This document shows, piece after piece, positions 16,957 to 25,262 of a DNA stretch of 64,000 nucleotides. The notes under the pieces were generated by a model. It worked only from the letters and a program-made list of their open reading frames with translations. It was not told the origin of the DNA and did not search any database. Position numbers and translations under genes: made by a program. The DNA is from an uncultured Negativicutes bacterium (GTDB lineage: Bacteria > Bacillota > Negativicutes > Acidaminococcales > Acidaminococcaceae), in NCBI GenBank assembly GCA_947074185.1, contig CAMTOO010000002.1, forward strand, positions 1 through 64,000, read 5' to 3'. Numbering within the stretch: the stretch's first letter is position 1; the number at the start of each line of letters is the position of its first letter.

Positions 16957-17904
16957 TTATTTTTCACTAACTTTTTCTTCTTTTACCCTTTTCTTTTTAG
17001 CCTTAGCTGTTTTCTTTGATTTTTCCTTTGGCAATGTTTTTTCACCAACATCATTATAAACAGCCAGAGCATCAATAAAATGAGAACGCTTTGTCCTGTA
17101 TGTGCCAGGAGCTCCTGCAGTTACTAGAATATATTCTGTTCCGCCTATTTTAGCAAAACTTGCTAAACAAAGTCCTGCAGCTCTTGTGTAGCCCGTTTTT
17201 CCACCGAGCAATTCTCCATTAGTTACTTTTGGATTTGGTATAAATTTAAATATAGTACTTTCCATAGTAATTCTTTTTGGATGGGCTTTTGTTGGCGATG
17301 TTCTGTACTTATCAGTAGATATAATACGTTTTAAACGTTTATCTTTTAACACTTCTTGCAATAAAATCGACATATCTTCCACTGTGGAATATTGATTAGT
17401 ATTTGGCAAGCCAGTTGTATTAGTAAAATTAGTATTCTTCATGCCTAATTTTTTAGCTTTATCATTCATCATTGCTACAAAACGTTGTTCACTGCCTCCT
17501 ATTGCTCTTGCTAAAGTAATTGCTGCTTCAGCACCAGATGGAAGCATTACTCCATACAACAAATCCATAGGTTGCACTTTCTCATTAGCAACAAAACCTG
17601 CTGTAGATGCTCCTACTCTATTAAGATATGGGAATATATCAGCTGGAACTGTAAGATCTCGTTGCAAACGATTCATATGTTCAGATACTATTAGTCCAGT
17701 CATCATCTTAACCATAGATGCTGGGTATATCTTTCTATCACTATACTTTTTTGCAATCACCTTGCTAGTTTTTGCCTCTATCAAAATAGCTGTAGGACTG
17801 ATAATATTAGTTAAATCAACGTTTTTAAGGTCTTGTGCAAAACCTAAACTTGCATTAATTAAAAATGTGAGTAAAGCTACAACTACTAATAATATCTTTT
17901 TCAC
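16957..17904 (-). CDS. D-alanyl-D-alanine carboxypeptidase (PBP5/DacF family, short form)
   Basis: The protein is 315 residues with a signal peptide (about 1-23). The serine acyl-enzyme motif is S63-M-V-K66 and KTG is K236-T-G. The second active-site motif reads S123-G-A125 where SxN is canonical. The enzyme trims terminal D-Ala from peptidoglycan stems outside the membrane. It stops soon after the catalytic domain, in a Lys/Glu-rich tail ('KKTAKAKKKRVKEEK'), with no C-terminal beta domain or amphipathic anchor. It follows rlmI by 24 nt. Confidence 0.88.
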   Translation of the reverse strand: MKKILLVVVALLTFLINASLGFAQDLKNVDLTNIISPTAILIEAKTSKVIAKKYSDRKIYPASMVKMMTGLIVSEHMNRLQRDLTVPADIFPYLNRVGASTAGFVANEKVQPMDLLYGVMLPSGAEAAITLARAIGGSEQRFVAMMNDKAKKLGMKNTNFTNTTGLPNTNQYSTVEDMSILLQEVLKDKRLKRIISTDKYRTSPTKAHPKRITMESTIFKFIPNPKVTNGELLGGKTGYTRAAGLCLASFAKIGGTEYILVTAGAPGTYRTKRSHFIDALAVYNDVGEKTLPKEKSKKTAKAKKKRVKEEKVSEK

Positions 17905-17928
17905 TGGGATTCCTCGATTCGACTACAC

Positions 17929-19152
17929 TTAAATAACTTGGAAAATATAAAATTTTAAATAAAATGTTTCTGGAACATTCCAAAGTACTGGATGATCAGG
18001 AGATTGTTGTCTAACCTCCACTTGTCTTAAAGCTACACCTGCATCTTTTGCAGCATCTATAAGCATCTGTACAAAGTACTCATCTTTCATAAAGTGAGAA
18101 CAAGAGCAAGTTGCTAAATACCCACCACGTGGAAGCAGTTTCATTGCTTTCATATTTATTTCTTTATAACCTTGAGTTGCATTATGTACTGTAGCTCTTG
18201 ATTTTGTAAAAGCTGGTGGATCAAGAATAATAAAATCATACTTACGAGATTTGTTATCACATAGCTCTGTTAATAAATCAAAAACATTTGCTTGCTCTGC
18301 TTTCATAATATCTGCAACTTGATTTTTCTCTGCATTTAAATTTGCCATGCGCACTGCTTCTGCAGATATATCAATAGCTGTCACACTTGCTGCGCCAGCT
18401 TTTGCTGCATTAAGAGCAAAAGAACCTGTATGAGTAAAACAATCTAAAACATTTTTACCTTTTGCAATACGAGCTACTGCTTGGCGATTATATTTTTGGT
18501 CTAAGAAGAAACCTGTCTTTTGCCCATTTTCTACATCTACATCGTAAATAATATCATTTTCGACAATGCTTGTTACGGTATTTGAAGGTTCTGACAAGAA
18601 ATCAAGTTTATAAAACCCTTTATTTTCTTCCATGCCTTCTAATAAACGTATCTTAACATCATTACGTTCATAGATACCTTTTATATCTTCTCCCATTTCT
18701 TGTAAAACTTTTACTAACAATGGGAATATCACATCTTTGCGAACTTCTATTCCTAAGGATAAAGTTTGAGTAACTAGAAGGTCATTAAATCTATCTACCG
18801 TTAGCCCTGGAAACTGATCTGCTTCACCAAAAATCAAACGACAACATTTAAAATCTGCACCAGGCATTACTGTTTTTCGATAATCGAAAGCATAACGAAT
18901 TCGTCTTTCCCAAAAGGCTTCATCAAATTTATCATTAGCATTAGTAGAAATCAAACGAACTCTAATTTTAGAATTGTCATTCACAAAACCTGTGCCGATA
19001 TATCTACCTTTAGCTGTTAGTACATCTACTAAATCACCATTAGCATAAGTACCTTCGATATTTGTTATTTCATCTGCAAACACCCACGGATGGCCTTTTT
19101 TGGCTGCCTTTTCGCCTTTAGGTGTTATATAAAGCTTTGTATAAGAACGCAT
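17929..19152 (-). CDS. rlmI: Class I SAM-dependent rRNA methyltransferase, RlmI/PUA type
   Basis: The protein is 407 residues. An N-terminal PUA domain (about 1-80, 'LYITPKGEKAAKKGHPWVF') precedes an RlmI-like middle domain ('GEADQFPGLTVDRFND') and a C-terminal methyltransferase with 'VLDCFTHTGSFALNAA', the catalytic 'ILDPPAFTKSR' and 'CSCSHF'. It is predicted to methylate cytosine C5 in 23S rRNA. Whether it targets the E. coli C1962 site is not tested. It starts the operon with dac and is divergent from sfsA. Confidence 0.88.
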   Translation of the reverse strand: MRSYTKLYITPKGEKAAKKGHPWVFADEITNIEGTYANGDLVDVLTAKGRYIGTGFVNDNSKIRVRLISTNANDKFDEAFWERRIRYAFDYRKTVMPGADFKCCRLIFGEADQFPGLTVDRFNDLLVTQTLSLGIEVRKDVIFPLLVKVLQEMGEDIKGIYERNDVKIRLLEGMEENKGFYKLDFLSEPSNTVTSIVENDIIYDVDVENGQKTGFFLDQKYNRQAVARIAKGKNVLDCFTHTGSFALNAAKAGAASVTAIDISAEAVRMANLNAEKNQVADIMKAEQANVFDLLTELCDNKSRKYDFIILDPPAFTKSRATVHNATQGYKEINMKAMKLLPRGGYLATCSCSHFMKDEYFVQMLIDAAKDAGVALRQVEVRQQSPDHPVLWNVPETFYLKFYIFQVI

Positions 19153-19226
19153 ATATTACCTCTTAATTTCATATTTTTATAAACTATGATAAAATTATAA
19201 CATAAATTTTCTCTAAAGGAGATACT

Positions 19227-19931
19227 ATGAAATATAAAAATATACATAAAGGCAAATTTATTGCTAGACCTAATCGTTTTATCGCTCATGTAGAGATAGC
19301 TGGCAAGTTAGAAATTTGCCACGTTAAAAATACTGGGCGCTGCAAAGAACTACTTCAGGACAAGGTCACTGTCTATTGCGAAAAAAGTGATAATCCAGCT
19401 CGCAAAACTCTGTACGATTTAATCGCTGTAGAAAAGCCATTAACTTCTGGTAAGACTCCTAGTACTCTTTTAGTTAACATGGACTCTCAGGCACCAAATG
19501 CTGTGGTTAAAGAGTGGCTTTTAGCTGGCAATCTCTTTAAAAACATTACCTTTCTTAAAGGAGAGTATAAATACGGAAATTCTCGTTTTGATTTCTATGT
19601 AGAAACTAAGAAAGACAAAGTTTTTATTGAAGTTAAAGGTGTTACTCTAGAAAATAATGGTGTTCTTAGTTTCCCTGATGCCCCTACCGAGCGTGGCATC
19701 AAGCATCTTAACGAATTAGTCGAAGCAACTAAGAATGGATATAAAGCTTATGTTATCTTTGTAGTGCAAATGGATGCAGGCAAATACTTCACGCCTAATG
19801 ATACTACTCATCCTGCTTTCGGCGATGCACTGCGAGCTGCTGAAAAGGACGGTGTTAAAGTATTAGCTTATACTTGTAAAGTTACACCTGACACTTTAGA
19901 AATAGCTAAACCTTTAAAAATAAAACTGTAA
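19227..19931 (+). CDS. sfsA: SfsA family protein (DNA/RNA nuclease)
   Basis: The protein is 234 residues, the usual SfsA length, with an N-terminal OB-like domain ('RFIAHVEIAG', 'HVKNTGRC') and a C-terminal nuclease-like domain with 'SRFDFYVET' and 'VFIEVKGVTLENNG', the D...ExK arrangement of restriction-endonuclease folds. SfsA was first linked to maltose gene expression in E. coli; the physiological role is unclear. The ATG follows AAAGGAGATACT. It is one of the few plus-strand genes. Confidence 0.92.
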   Translation: MKYKNIHKGKFIARPNRFIAHVEIAGKLEICHVKNTGRCKELLQDKVTVYCEKSDNPARKTLYDLIAVEKPLTSGKTPSTLLVNMDSQAPNAVVKEWLLAGNLFKNITFLKGEYKYGNSRFDFYVETKKDKVFIEVKGVTLENNGVLSFPDAPTERGIKHLNELVEATKNGYKAYVIFVVQMDAGKYFTPNDTTHPAFGDALRAAEKDGVKVLAYTCKVTPDTLEIAKPLKIKL

Positions 19932-19936
19932 AAGAA

Positions 19937-19966
19937 AACTGCTACTGACAAATATCAGTAGCAGTT
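19937..19966. terminator. Bidirectional terminator between sfsA and the fumarase operon
   Basis: A 12-bp perfect inverted repeat (19937-19948 with 19955-19966) has a 6-nt loop. The plus-strand tail is ATTTTTATTTTATTT and the minus-strand tail TTCTTTTAC, so it can serve both convergent transcripts, better on the plus strand. Confidence 0.82.
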
Positions 19967-19970
19967 ATTT

Positions 19971-20540
19971 TTATTTTATTTTGCAATATTTAGGGATTTC
20001 TACTTTATATACATCGTTACCTTCGATATCTACTCCTACAATAGCAGGAAAATCTTTAACTTCATAACGACGAATAGCTTCTGGTCCTAATTCTTCATAA
20101 GCAATCATTTCTTCACCTTTAATGGACTGAGCAATTACTGCTGCTGCGCCACCAATAGCAATGAAATAAACCGCTTTATTTTTTACACATGAGTCGATTA
20201 CTTCTTGGCTACGAGTACCTTTGCCAATCATACCACGTAAACCATGAGCAAGAAGAGCTGGTGTGTATTTATCCATACGACCACTAGTTGTAGGGCCGGC
20301 TGAACCAACTACTTCACCTGGTTTAGTTGGTGCTGGACCAACATAATAAACAATGTTATCTTCTAAATCAAAAGGTACACCTTGCTCTTTTTCTAATGCT
20401 TCATACATGCGTTTATGCGCAGCATCACGTGCTGTATAAATATAGCCGGATATTCTAACAACGTCTCCTGCTTTTAAATCTTTAACTGCTTCTTCCGTTA
20501 AAGGAGTAGTAATATATTTAATGTTTCCTTCGTTACTCAT
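19971..20540 (-). CDS. fumB: Fumarate hydratase class I, beta (C-terminal) subunit
   Basis: The protein is 189 residues, corresponding to the Fe-S hydro-lyase C-terminal domain. Signatures include 'GDVVRISGYIYTARDAAHKR', 'VVGSAGPTTSGRMD' and 'GKGTRS'. With the alpha subunit it forms the oxygen-sensitive [4Fe-4S] hydratase converting fumarate and malate. L(+)-tartrate dehydratase shares the same two-subunit architecture; the neighbouring malic enzyme favours fumarase. The alpha gene ends 11 nt upstream. Confidence 0.88.
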   Translation of the reverse strand: MSNEGNIKYITTPLTEEAVKDLKAGDVVRISGYIYTARDAAHKRMYEALEKEQGVPFDLEDNIVYYVGPAPTKPGEVVGSAGPTTSGRMDKYTPALLAHGLRGMIGKGTRSQEVIDSCVKNKAVYFIAIGGAAAVIAQSIKGEEMIAYEELGPEAIRRYEVKDFPAIVGVDIEGNDVYKVEIPKYCKIK

Positions 20541-20551
20541 ATTCTTACCTC

Positions 20552-21397
20552 CTATAATACTATCTCAGCTCTACGAGCTGCGTGACAATTTAGATTTACT
20601 GCACATGGCAAGCCACCAATATGAGTTGGTGCATATTCAATATTTACTGCTAAGGCTGTTGTTGTTCCACCTAAACCAGATGGTCCAACACCAGTTTTAT
20701 TTATTTCTTCAAGTAATTTCTTCTCTAGTTGTTCATATTTAGGATTGTCATTGTGTTCCCCGATATTTCTGCTTAAGGAAAATTTTGCAAGTTCTGCAGC
20801 TTTTTCCATGTTACCGCCAATACCAACACCTACTGTAATAGGAGGACAAGGATTAGGACCTGCATTACGAACTGTTTCAACAACAAACTTGATTATCCCT
20901 TCTACACCATCGGCAGGTTTAAGCATTCTTAAAGCACCCATATTTTCACTGCCACAACCTTTTGGAGAAATGATAATATGAACTTTATCCCCTGGTACAA
21001 TGTTGCAATGAATAATTGCTGGTGTATTATCACCCGTATTTTTTCTATCAAATAAAGGATCATCAACTGAGGATTTACGTAAATAACCTTCCGTATAACC
21101 TTTAGCTACACCTGCATTAATAGCTTCATAAAGATCTCCATCTGTAAAATGAACTTCTTGACCAATATCTATATACACTACTGTTAAACCAGTATCTTGA
21201 CACAAAGCCACACCTTTTTTCTTTGCAAGCTCTGCATTTTCGATAATAGTTCCTAAAATTTCACGTCCTAATGGTGATGCTTCAGTATCAACTGCACCTT
21301 TCAATTTAGCAAGTACGCCTTCTGGCAAGTAATAACAAGCATCCATGCATAGCTTAGCAATTGCTTCTTTGACTTCTTTAACCTTCATTTCACGCAT
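20552..21397 (-). CDS. fumA: Fumarate hydratase class I, alpha (N-terminal) subunit
   Basis: The protein is 281 residues, the catalytic Fe-S domain. Cysteines likely to hold the [4Fe-4S] cluster lie in 'ALCQDTGLTVVYID', 'SPKGCGSENMG' and 'GPNPCPPITVGVGIGG', in the order seen in class I fumarases. The enzyme is cytoplasmic and suits an anaerobe. Either ATG of MREMKV may be used; GGAGGAG precedes both. It lies about 75 nt after the malic enzyme gene, with a hairpin between them. Confidence 0.9.
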   Translation of the reverse strand: MREMKVKEVKEAIAKLCMDACYYLPEGVLAKLKGAVDTEASPLGREILGTIIENAELAKKKGVALCQDTGLTVVYIDIGQEVHFTDGDLYEAINAGVAKGYTEGYLRKSSVDDPLFDRKNTGDNTPAIIHCNIVPGDKVHIIISPKGCGSENMGALRMLKPADGVEGIIKFVVETVRNAGPNPCPPITVGVGIGGNMEKAAELAKFSLSRNIGEHNDNPKYEQLEKKLLEEINKTGVGPSGLGGTTTALAVNIEYAPTHIGGLPCAVNLNCHAARRAEIVL

Positions 21398-21419
21398 GTG
21401 TTACTCCTCCTTATAAAAT

Positions 21420-21447
21420 AAGGGAAACAGCAAAAGCTATTTCCCTT
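21420..21447 (-). terminator. Hairpin between the malic enzyme and fumarase genes
   Basis: Arms of 12 nt (21420-21431 with 21436-21447) pair around a 4-nt loop, and the minus strand continues ATTTTATAA. The T-run is modest, so partial read-through into fumarase is likely; it may set expression ratios rather than stop transcription fully. Confidence 0.65.
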
Positions 21448-21472
21448 AAATTTCTTCATCTTTTGCCAACTA

Positions 21473-22717
21473 TTAATTATTAGCTAATCTTTTTGCTGTA
21501 TTTTCTCTAACTACTTCTGGATCAATTGTAATACGAGCTACACCAGTTTCCATAGCAGCTTTTGCTACCGCTGCAGCAACCGCAGGAGCAACACGTTTGT
21601 CAAAAGCACTTGGAACTACATAGTCATCACGTAATTCTTCTTCTGGAATTAAGTAAGCGATTGCATTAACTGCAGCAACTTTCATTGCTTCGTTAATTTC
21701 CTTAGCACGAACATCAAGGGCACCGCGGAATACTCCAGGGAATACTGTTACGTTATTTACTTGGTTAGGACTATCACTACGGCCTGTACCAGCAACACGA
21801 GCTCCAGCTTCTTTTGCATCATCATACATAATTTCTGGCACTGGGTTTGCAATAGCAAATACGATTGCATCTTTTGCCATACTCTTAACAATATCTTTTG
21901 TGAAAGCATTAGCAACAGATACACCTACTAAAACATCTGCGCCTACTGCTATTTTGTCTAATGTTCCATGAACTTTATCTTTATTTGTAACTTTAGAAAG
22001 TTTCAATTGCATTGGATCTAAAGTATCTTCAATGTGTTCTTGAACTCCATCATAAAGTGCACCTTCACGAAGCATGAAAATAAGGTTTTCTGCACCCATA
22101 GATAAGAATAATCTACCAATAGCAGATCCAGCTGCACCGCAACCATTTACAATAATTTTAGCTGTTTTAATATCTTTCTTTACTAAACGTAATGCACTTA
22201 CAACACCTGATACAGCTGCAATTGCAGTACCATGTTGATCATCATGGAACACTGGGATGTTCATGATTTCTCTTAATCTATCTTCGATCTCGTAACATTT
22301 AGGAGATGAAATATCTTCTAAGTTAATACCAGCAAAAGTTGGTTCGAGAGCTCTTACTATTTCAATAAATTTATCTGGATCTTTTTCATCAATACATACA
22401 GGAATTGCATCAACATCACCAAAATGTTTGAACAATACACCTTTACCTTCCATAACAGGCATTGCTGCCGCTGGTCCGATATCACCTAATCCTAATACGC
22501 GAGTTCCGTCTGTACAAATACCTACCATATTACCACGACAAGTATATGCAAATGAAAGTTCTTCATTTTCTTTAATATCTTTACATGGTTCTGCTACACC
22601 TGGTGTGTAGGCTACAGATAAATCATAACCATCCTTTAAAGGTACTTTACAAGCTACCTCAAGTTTACCTTGGTTTTCTAAATGCAATTTGATTGCTGCG
22701 TCTCTTATTGTCGTCAT
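21473..22717 (-). CDS. NAD(P)-dependent malic enzyme
   Basis: The protein is 414 residues, the size of the short bacterial malic enzyme. The N-terminal domain has 'VAYTPGVAEPCKDI' and 'GDIGPAAAMPVMEGKGVLFK'; metal-binding residues fall in 'GINLEDISSPKCYEIE' and 'PVFHDDQHGTAIA'. The Rossmann motif is 'IIVNGCGAAGSAIGRL'. It oxidatively decarboxylates malate to pyruvate, or works in reverse. Together with the downstream fumarase it connects fumarate, malate and pyruvate. Cofactor preference is not clear. Confidence 0.94.
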   Translation of the reverse strand: MTTIRDAAIKLHLENQGKLEVACKVPLKDGYDLSVAYTPGVAEPCKDIKENEELSFAYTCRGNMVGICTDGTRVLGLGDIGPAAAMPVMEGKGVLFKHFGDVDAIPVCIDEKDPDKFIEIVRALEPTFAGINLEDISSPKCYEIEDRLREIMNIPVFHDDQHGTAIAAVSGVVSALRLVKKDIKTAKIIVNGCGAAGSAIGRLFLSMGAENLIFMLREGALYDGVQEHIEDTLDPMQLKLSKVTNKDKVHGTLDKIAVGADVLVGVSVANAFTKDIVKSMAKDAIVFAIANPVPEIMYDDAKEAGARVAGTGRSDSPNQVNNVTVFPGVFRGALDVRAKEINEAMKVAAVNAIAYLIPEEELRDDYVVPSAFDKRVAPAVAAAVAKAAMETGVARITIDPEVVRENTAKRLANN

Positions 22718-22754
22718 ATTAAATCCTCTCCTTTGAGTATTTTTTTACAACTTA

Positions 22755-22783
22755 ATCTTAATGTATCGCCAGTACCATTTCAA
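22755..22783 (-). promoter_or_regulatory. Promoter of the malic enzyme gene
   Basis: On the minus strand TTGAAA (22783-22778) and TAAGAT (22760-22755) are separated by 17 nt. It lies about 40 nt upstream of the ATG. The stretch 22784-22849 upstream is A-rich on this strand, possibly an UP-like element, with no gene. Confidence 0.6.
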
Positions 22784-22849
22784 CTTTTTGCAGGTATTTT
22801 TTTTGTTTTTTCGTTTTTCGAGAGTGTTTTTGTAACCTTCTTTACAATA

Positions 22850-23332
22850 TTACAATTTTATAATTTTCGCCTCTGGTTTTTTATTTGCTTGCAATTCTAA
22901 AACCGCAAAACTTTCACCAGTTTCTGAACGTGGTAATACTGGGCTTCCAGGATTAATGAGCAAAACATCACCATACCACTTTACGAGTGGTACATGGGTG
23001 TGTCCAAAAACTACAATTTCCATTTCTAACTTTCTTGCCCACCAAGCTAATTCTGCTTCGCCATTTTCATGCAAATACTTATTGCCATGAGTAACCCAAA
23101 TTTTATGACCTTCTAAAGTAATATATTCATCAGGTTTTTCATCTTTAGTTACTATGCGATCACAGTTTCCCAAAACACTAATTACTGGAAGTTTAGTTTC
23201 AAGGCGTAGAAAATTACTATCTGCTGCATGATCACCTGTATGTAACCAATATTCAACTGGTGGTGCACTAGCTAATACCTTACGCATAGCAGGTAAGCTA
23301 CCATGTGTATCTCCTACAATTCCTATTCTCAT
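22850..23332 (-). CDS. YfcE/MJ0936-family metallophosphoesterase
   Basis: The protein is 160 residues. Metal-binding motifs of the calcineurin-like fold are in order: 'GDTHGS' (residues 7-12), 'HTGDHAAD' (near 36), 'GNCD' (near 56), 'WVTHGN' and 'VVFGHTH'. The family contains phosphodiesterases active on small or artificial esters; the natural substrate is unknown. Its start lies 1 nt after the rdgB stop, so the two are translationally linked, as in many Firmicutes. Confidence 0.88.
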   Translation of the reverse strand: MRIGIVGDTHGSLPAMRKVLASAPPVEYWLHTGDHAADSNFLRLETKLPVISVLGNCDRIVTKDEKPDEYITLEGHKIWVTHGNKYLHENGEAELAWWARKLEMEIVVFGHTHVPLVKWYGDVLLINPGSPVLPRSETGESFAVLELQANKKPEAKIIKL

Positions 23333-23333
23333 T

Positions 23334-23918
23334 TTATTTCTTCCAATTTGCTAATAAATTTTTTATTGCTTTGCTTCTATGACTAACTGAGTTTTTTTCT
23401 TCAGGTGTTGCTTCACCAAGTCCCATGTGCAATTCTGTTGACCAGAACAAAGGATCGTAACCAAAGCCTTCTGTACCTAATGGTTCATGTAAAAGCATGC
23501 CATCACAGCTTCCTTCAGCTTCTTTTAAAATTTTACCAGTAGGATCAGAAACAGCTAATGCACATCTAAAACGACATGCTCTATGTACTTTAAATTTCAT
23601 TCTATTAATCAAAGCTTCATTGTTTTCTTCGTCTGTTGCTTCTTCACCTGCAAATCTAGCAGAACGGACACCAGGAGCACCATCAAGAGCTTTTACCTCT
23701 AATCCAGAATCATCAGCTAAACAAGGTAAGCCCAAAGCTTTAGCGTAATATGCAGCTTTCAACTTTGCATTTGCTGCAAAAGTCTTGCCAGTTTCTTCGG
23801 GCTCTTCGATTTTATCGAAATCCGCTAAAGAAACTATTGTTATACCTGAATCCTTCATTAAGTCTTGAAATTCCCCTACCTTACCCTGATTATGTGTTGC
23901 GATAACTAATTTTTCCAT
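23334..23918 (-). CDS. rdgB: XTP/dITP pyrophosphatase (RdgB/HAM1 family)
   Basis: The protein is 194 residues, the standard length. Signatures are 'ATHNQGKVGEFQDLM' at the N-terminus, 'LADDSGLEVKALDGAPGVRS' in the middle and 'FGYDPLFW' and 'SHRSKA' near the C-terminus. It hydrolyses non-canonical purine nucleoside triphosphates to monophosphates, keeping them out of DNA. It is preceded 30 nt upstream by the deacetylase gene. Confidence 0.95.
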   Translation of the reverse strand: MEKLVIATHNQGKVGEFQDLMKDSGITIVSLADFDKIEEPEETGKTFAANAKLKAAYYAKALGLPCLADDSGLEVKALDGAPGVRSARFAGEEATDEENNEALINRMKFKVHRACRFRCALAVSDPTGKILKEAEGSCDGMLLHEPLGTEGFGYDPLFWSTELHMGLGEATPEEKNSVSHRSKAIKNLLANWKK

Positions 23919-23948
23919 AAAAATACTCCTGTCGAATTTTATATTTTC

Positions 23949-25262
23949 TTAAAGTTCTTCAATAATCCCTGTTTCAATATCTTGCACTAATACGTATTGT
24001 GCTTGTCTGCCTTTTTTTGCTTGTAATGCCTTATCATAAGCCACTTGTCTGCATTTAGGGCAAATACCTCTATGTAAGACTATTATGTAGGCGTTTTGAC
24101 TACCAAATCTGGTATTTGTAGCATCTGTTTTAATGCTCATATATCCTTCGCAATCATTACAGTAATGTATTGTCTCGATTTGTTGTTCTCTAATACCTTC
24201 TTCATCATAATAGATATTCTTTTTACGACTAAAAGTATTACCACAAGCTTTTAATAACTTCTCTCTTGTAATATCTCTTTCATCCCAAAGACGTCCAACC
24301 TGCGTAACGAGTTCGTCTACACGTTCATTACAACGTTTATCTTGATGTCTTAAATCACTTCTATCAGGCTCTAGCACTTGACTGTAATCAAGCCCTGCCA
24401 TTGCTAAAATGATGCCTGTATTAACATAAGGCAATGCACCTTCAACAGAATAACCACCTTCAAGTACTGCAATATCTGCATTAATCTTCTTATTCAAACT
24501 AGCATAACCTTGAGCAGTAACATTCATAGATGCCAAAGGATCGCTAAAATGATTATCTTGACCAGCTGAATTCACAATAATATCTGGTTTGAACTCATCT
24601 AAAATGCGAGCAATAAGATTATCATAAAGTCTGTGAAGTCCTTCATCACCAGTACTTGGAAGTAATGGCAAGTTAATGTTGGTTCCCCATGCTCCTGGAG
24701 TACCAGCTTCTTCTACAAATCCTGTCCCTGGGTAAAGAGTTCTACCATCTTGATGAAAAGATATATAAAGAGTATTTGGATCATGATAAAAAACATCTTC
24801 AGATCCATCACCATGATGTACATCTGTATCAATTACTGCAATACGTTTCACACCATAAGCACTACGTAAATATTCTACCATAATTGCCTCAATGTTGATA
24901 GTGCAAAAACCACGAATTCCATGAACAACTCTCATAGCATGATGACCTGGAGGTCTTACCAAGGCAAAAGCTTTTTTAGTTTCACCTTTCATTACTGCAT
25001 CTGCTGCCACAAGACAACCACCTGCAGAAGTTAAATGTGCTGGCGTAATAAGTTTTCCAATATTAGGTACACCTATATGTGCACGTTGCAAGTCGCAAAT
25101 TTCAGCTAGACGAGGACGATATTCTTTTATGCAAGGCAAATCAAAAATACCTTCTTCTACCAATTGATCCCTTGTATATAAAAGTCTTTCTTCTCTTTCA
25201 GGATGTCCTGGACTAATAAGCCAATCGAAAGCAGGAAAAAATACTAATCCTAAATTTTTCAT
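23949..25262 (-). CDS. Histone deacetylase-family hydrolase with C-terminal zinc ribbon
   Basis: The protein is 437 residues. Residues 1-295 form an HDAC/acetylpolyamine deacetylase domain with 'RPPGHHA' (His107, His108), 'DTDVHHGDG' (Asp147 and His149 as Zn ligands), a catalytic-type Asp241 in 'DNHFSDPL' and Tyr271 in GGYS, so the active site looks complete. Residues about 365-405 add a CxxC...CxxC pair (Cys368, 371, 401, 404), a probable zinc ribbon not usual in this family. Substrates of bacterial relatives include acetylpolyamines and acetyl-lysine proteins. Its ATG overlaps the stop of the upstream hydantoinase gene. Confidence 0.85.
   Translation of the reverse strand: MKNLGLVFFPAFDWLISPGHPEREERLLYTRDQLVEEGIFDLPCIKEYRPRLAEICDLQRAHIGVPNIGKLITPAHLTSAGGCLVAADAVMKGETKKAFALVRPPGHHAMRVVHGIRGFCTINIEAIMVEYLRSAYGVKRIAVIDTDVHHGDGSEDVFYHDPNTLYISFHQDGRTLYPGTGFVEEAGTPGAWGTNINLPLLPSTGDEGLHRLYDNLIARILDEFKPDIIVNSAGQDNHFSDPLASMNVTAQGYASLNKKINADIAVLEGGYSVEGALPYVNTGIILAMAGLDYSQVLEPDRSDLRHQDKRCNERVDELVTQVGRLWDERDITREKLLKACGNTFSRKKNIYYDEEGIREQQIETIHYCNDCEGYMSIKTDATNTRFGSQNAYIIVLHRGICPKCRQVAYDKALQAKKGRQAQYVLVQDIETGIIEEL

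Noticed and set aside
19971-21397. L-tartrate dehydratase instead of fumarase
   Set aside because: Same architecture, but no tartrate transporter is near and malic enzyme precedes it, so fumarase is preferred though not proven.
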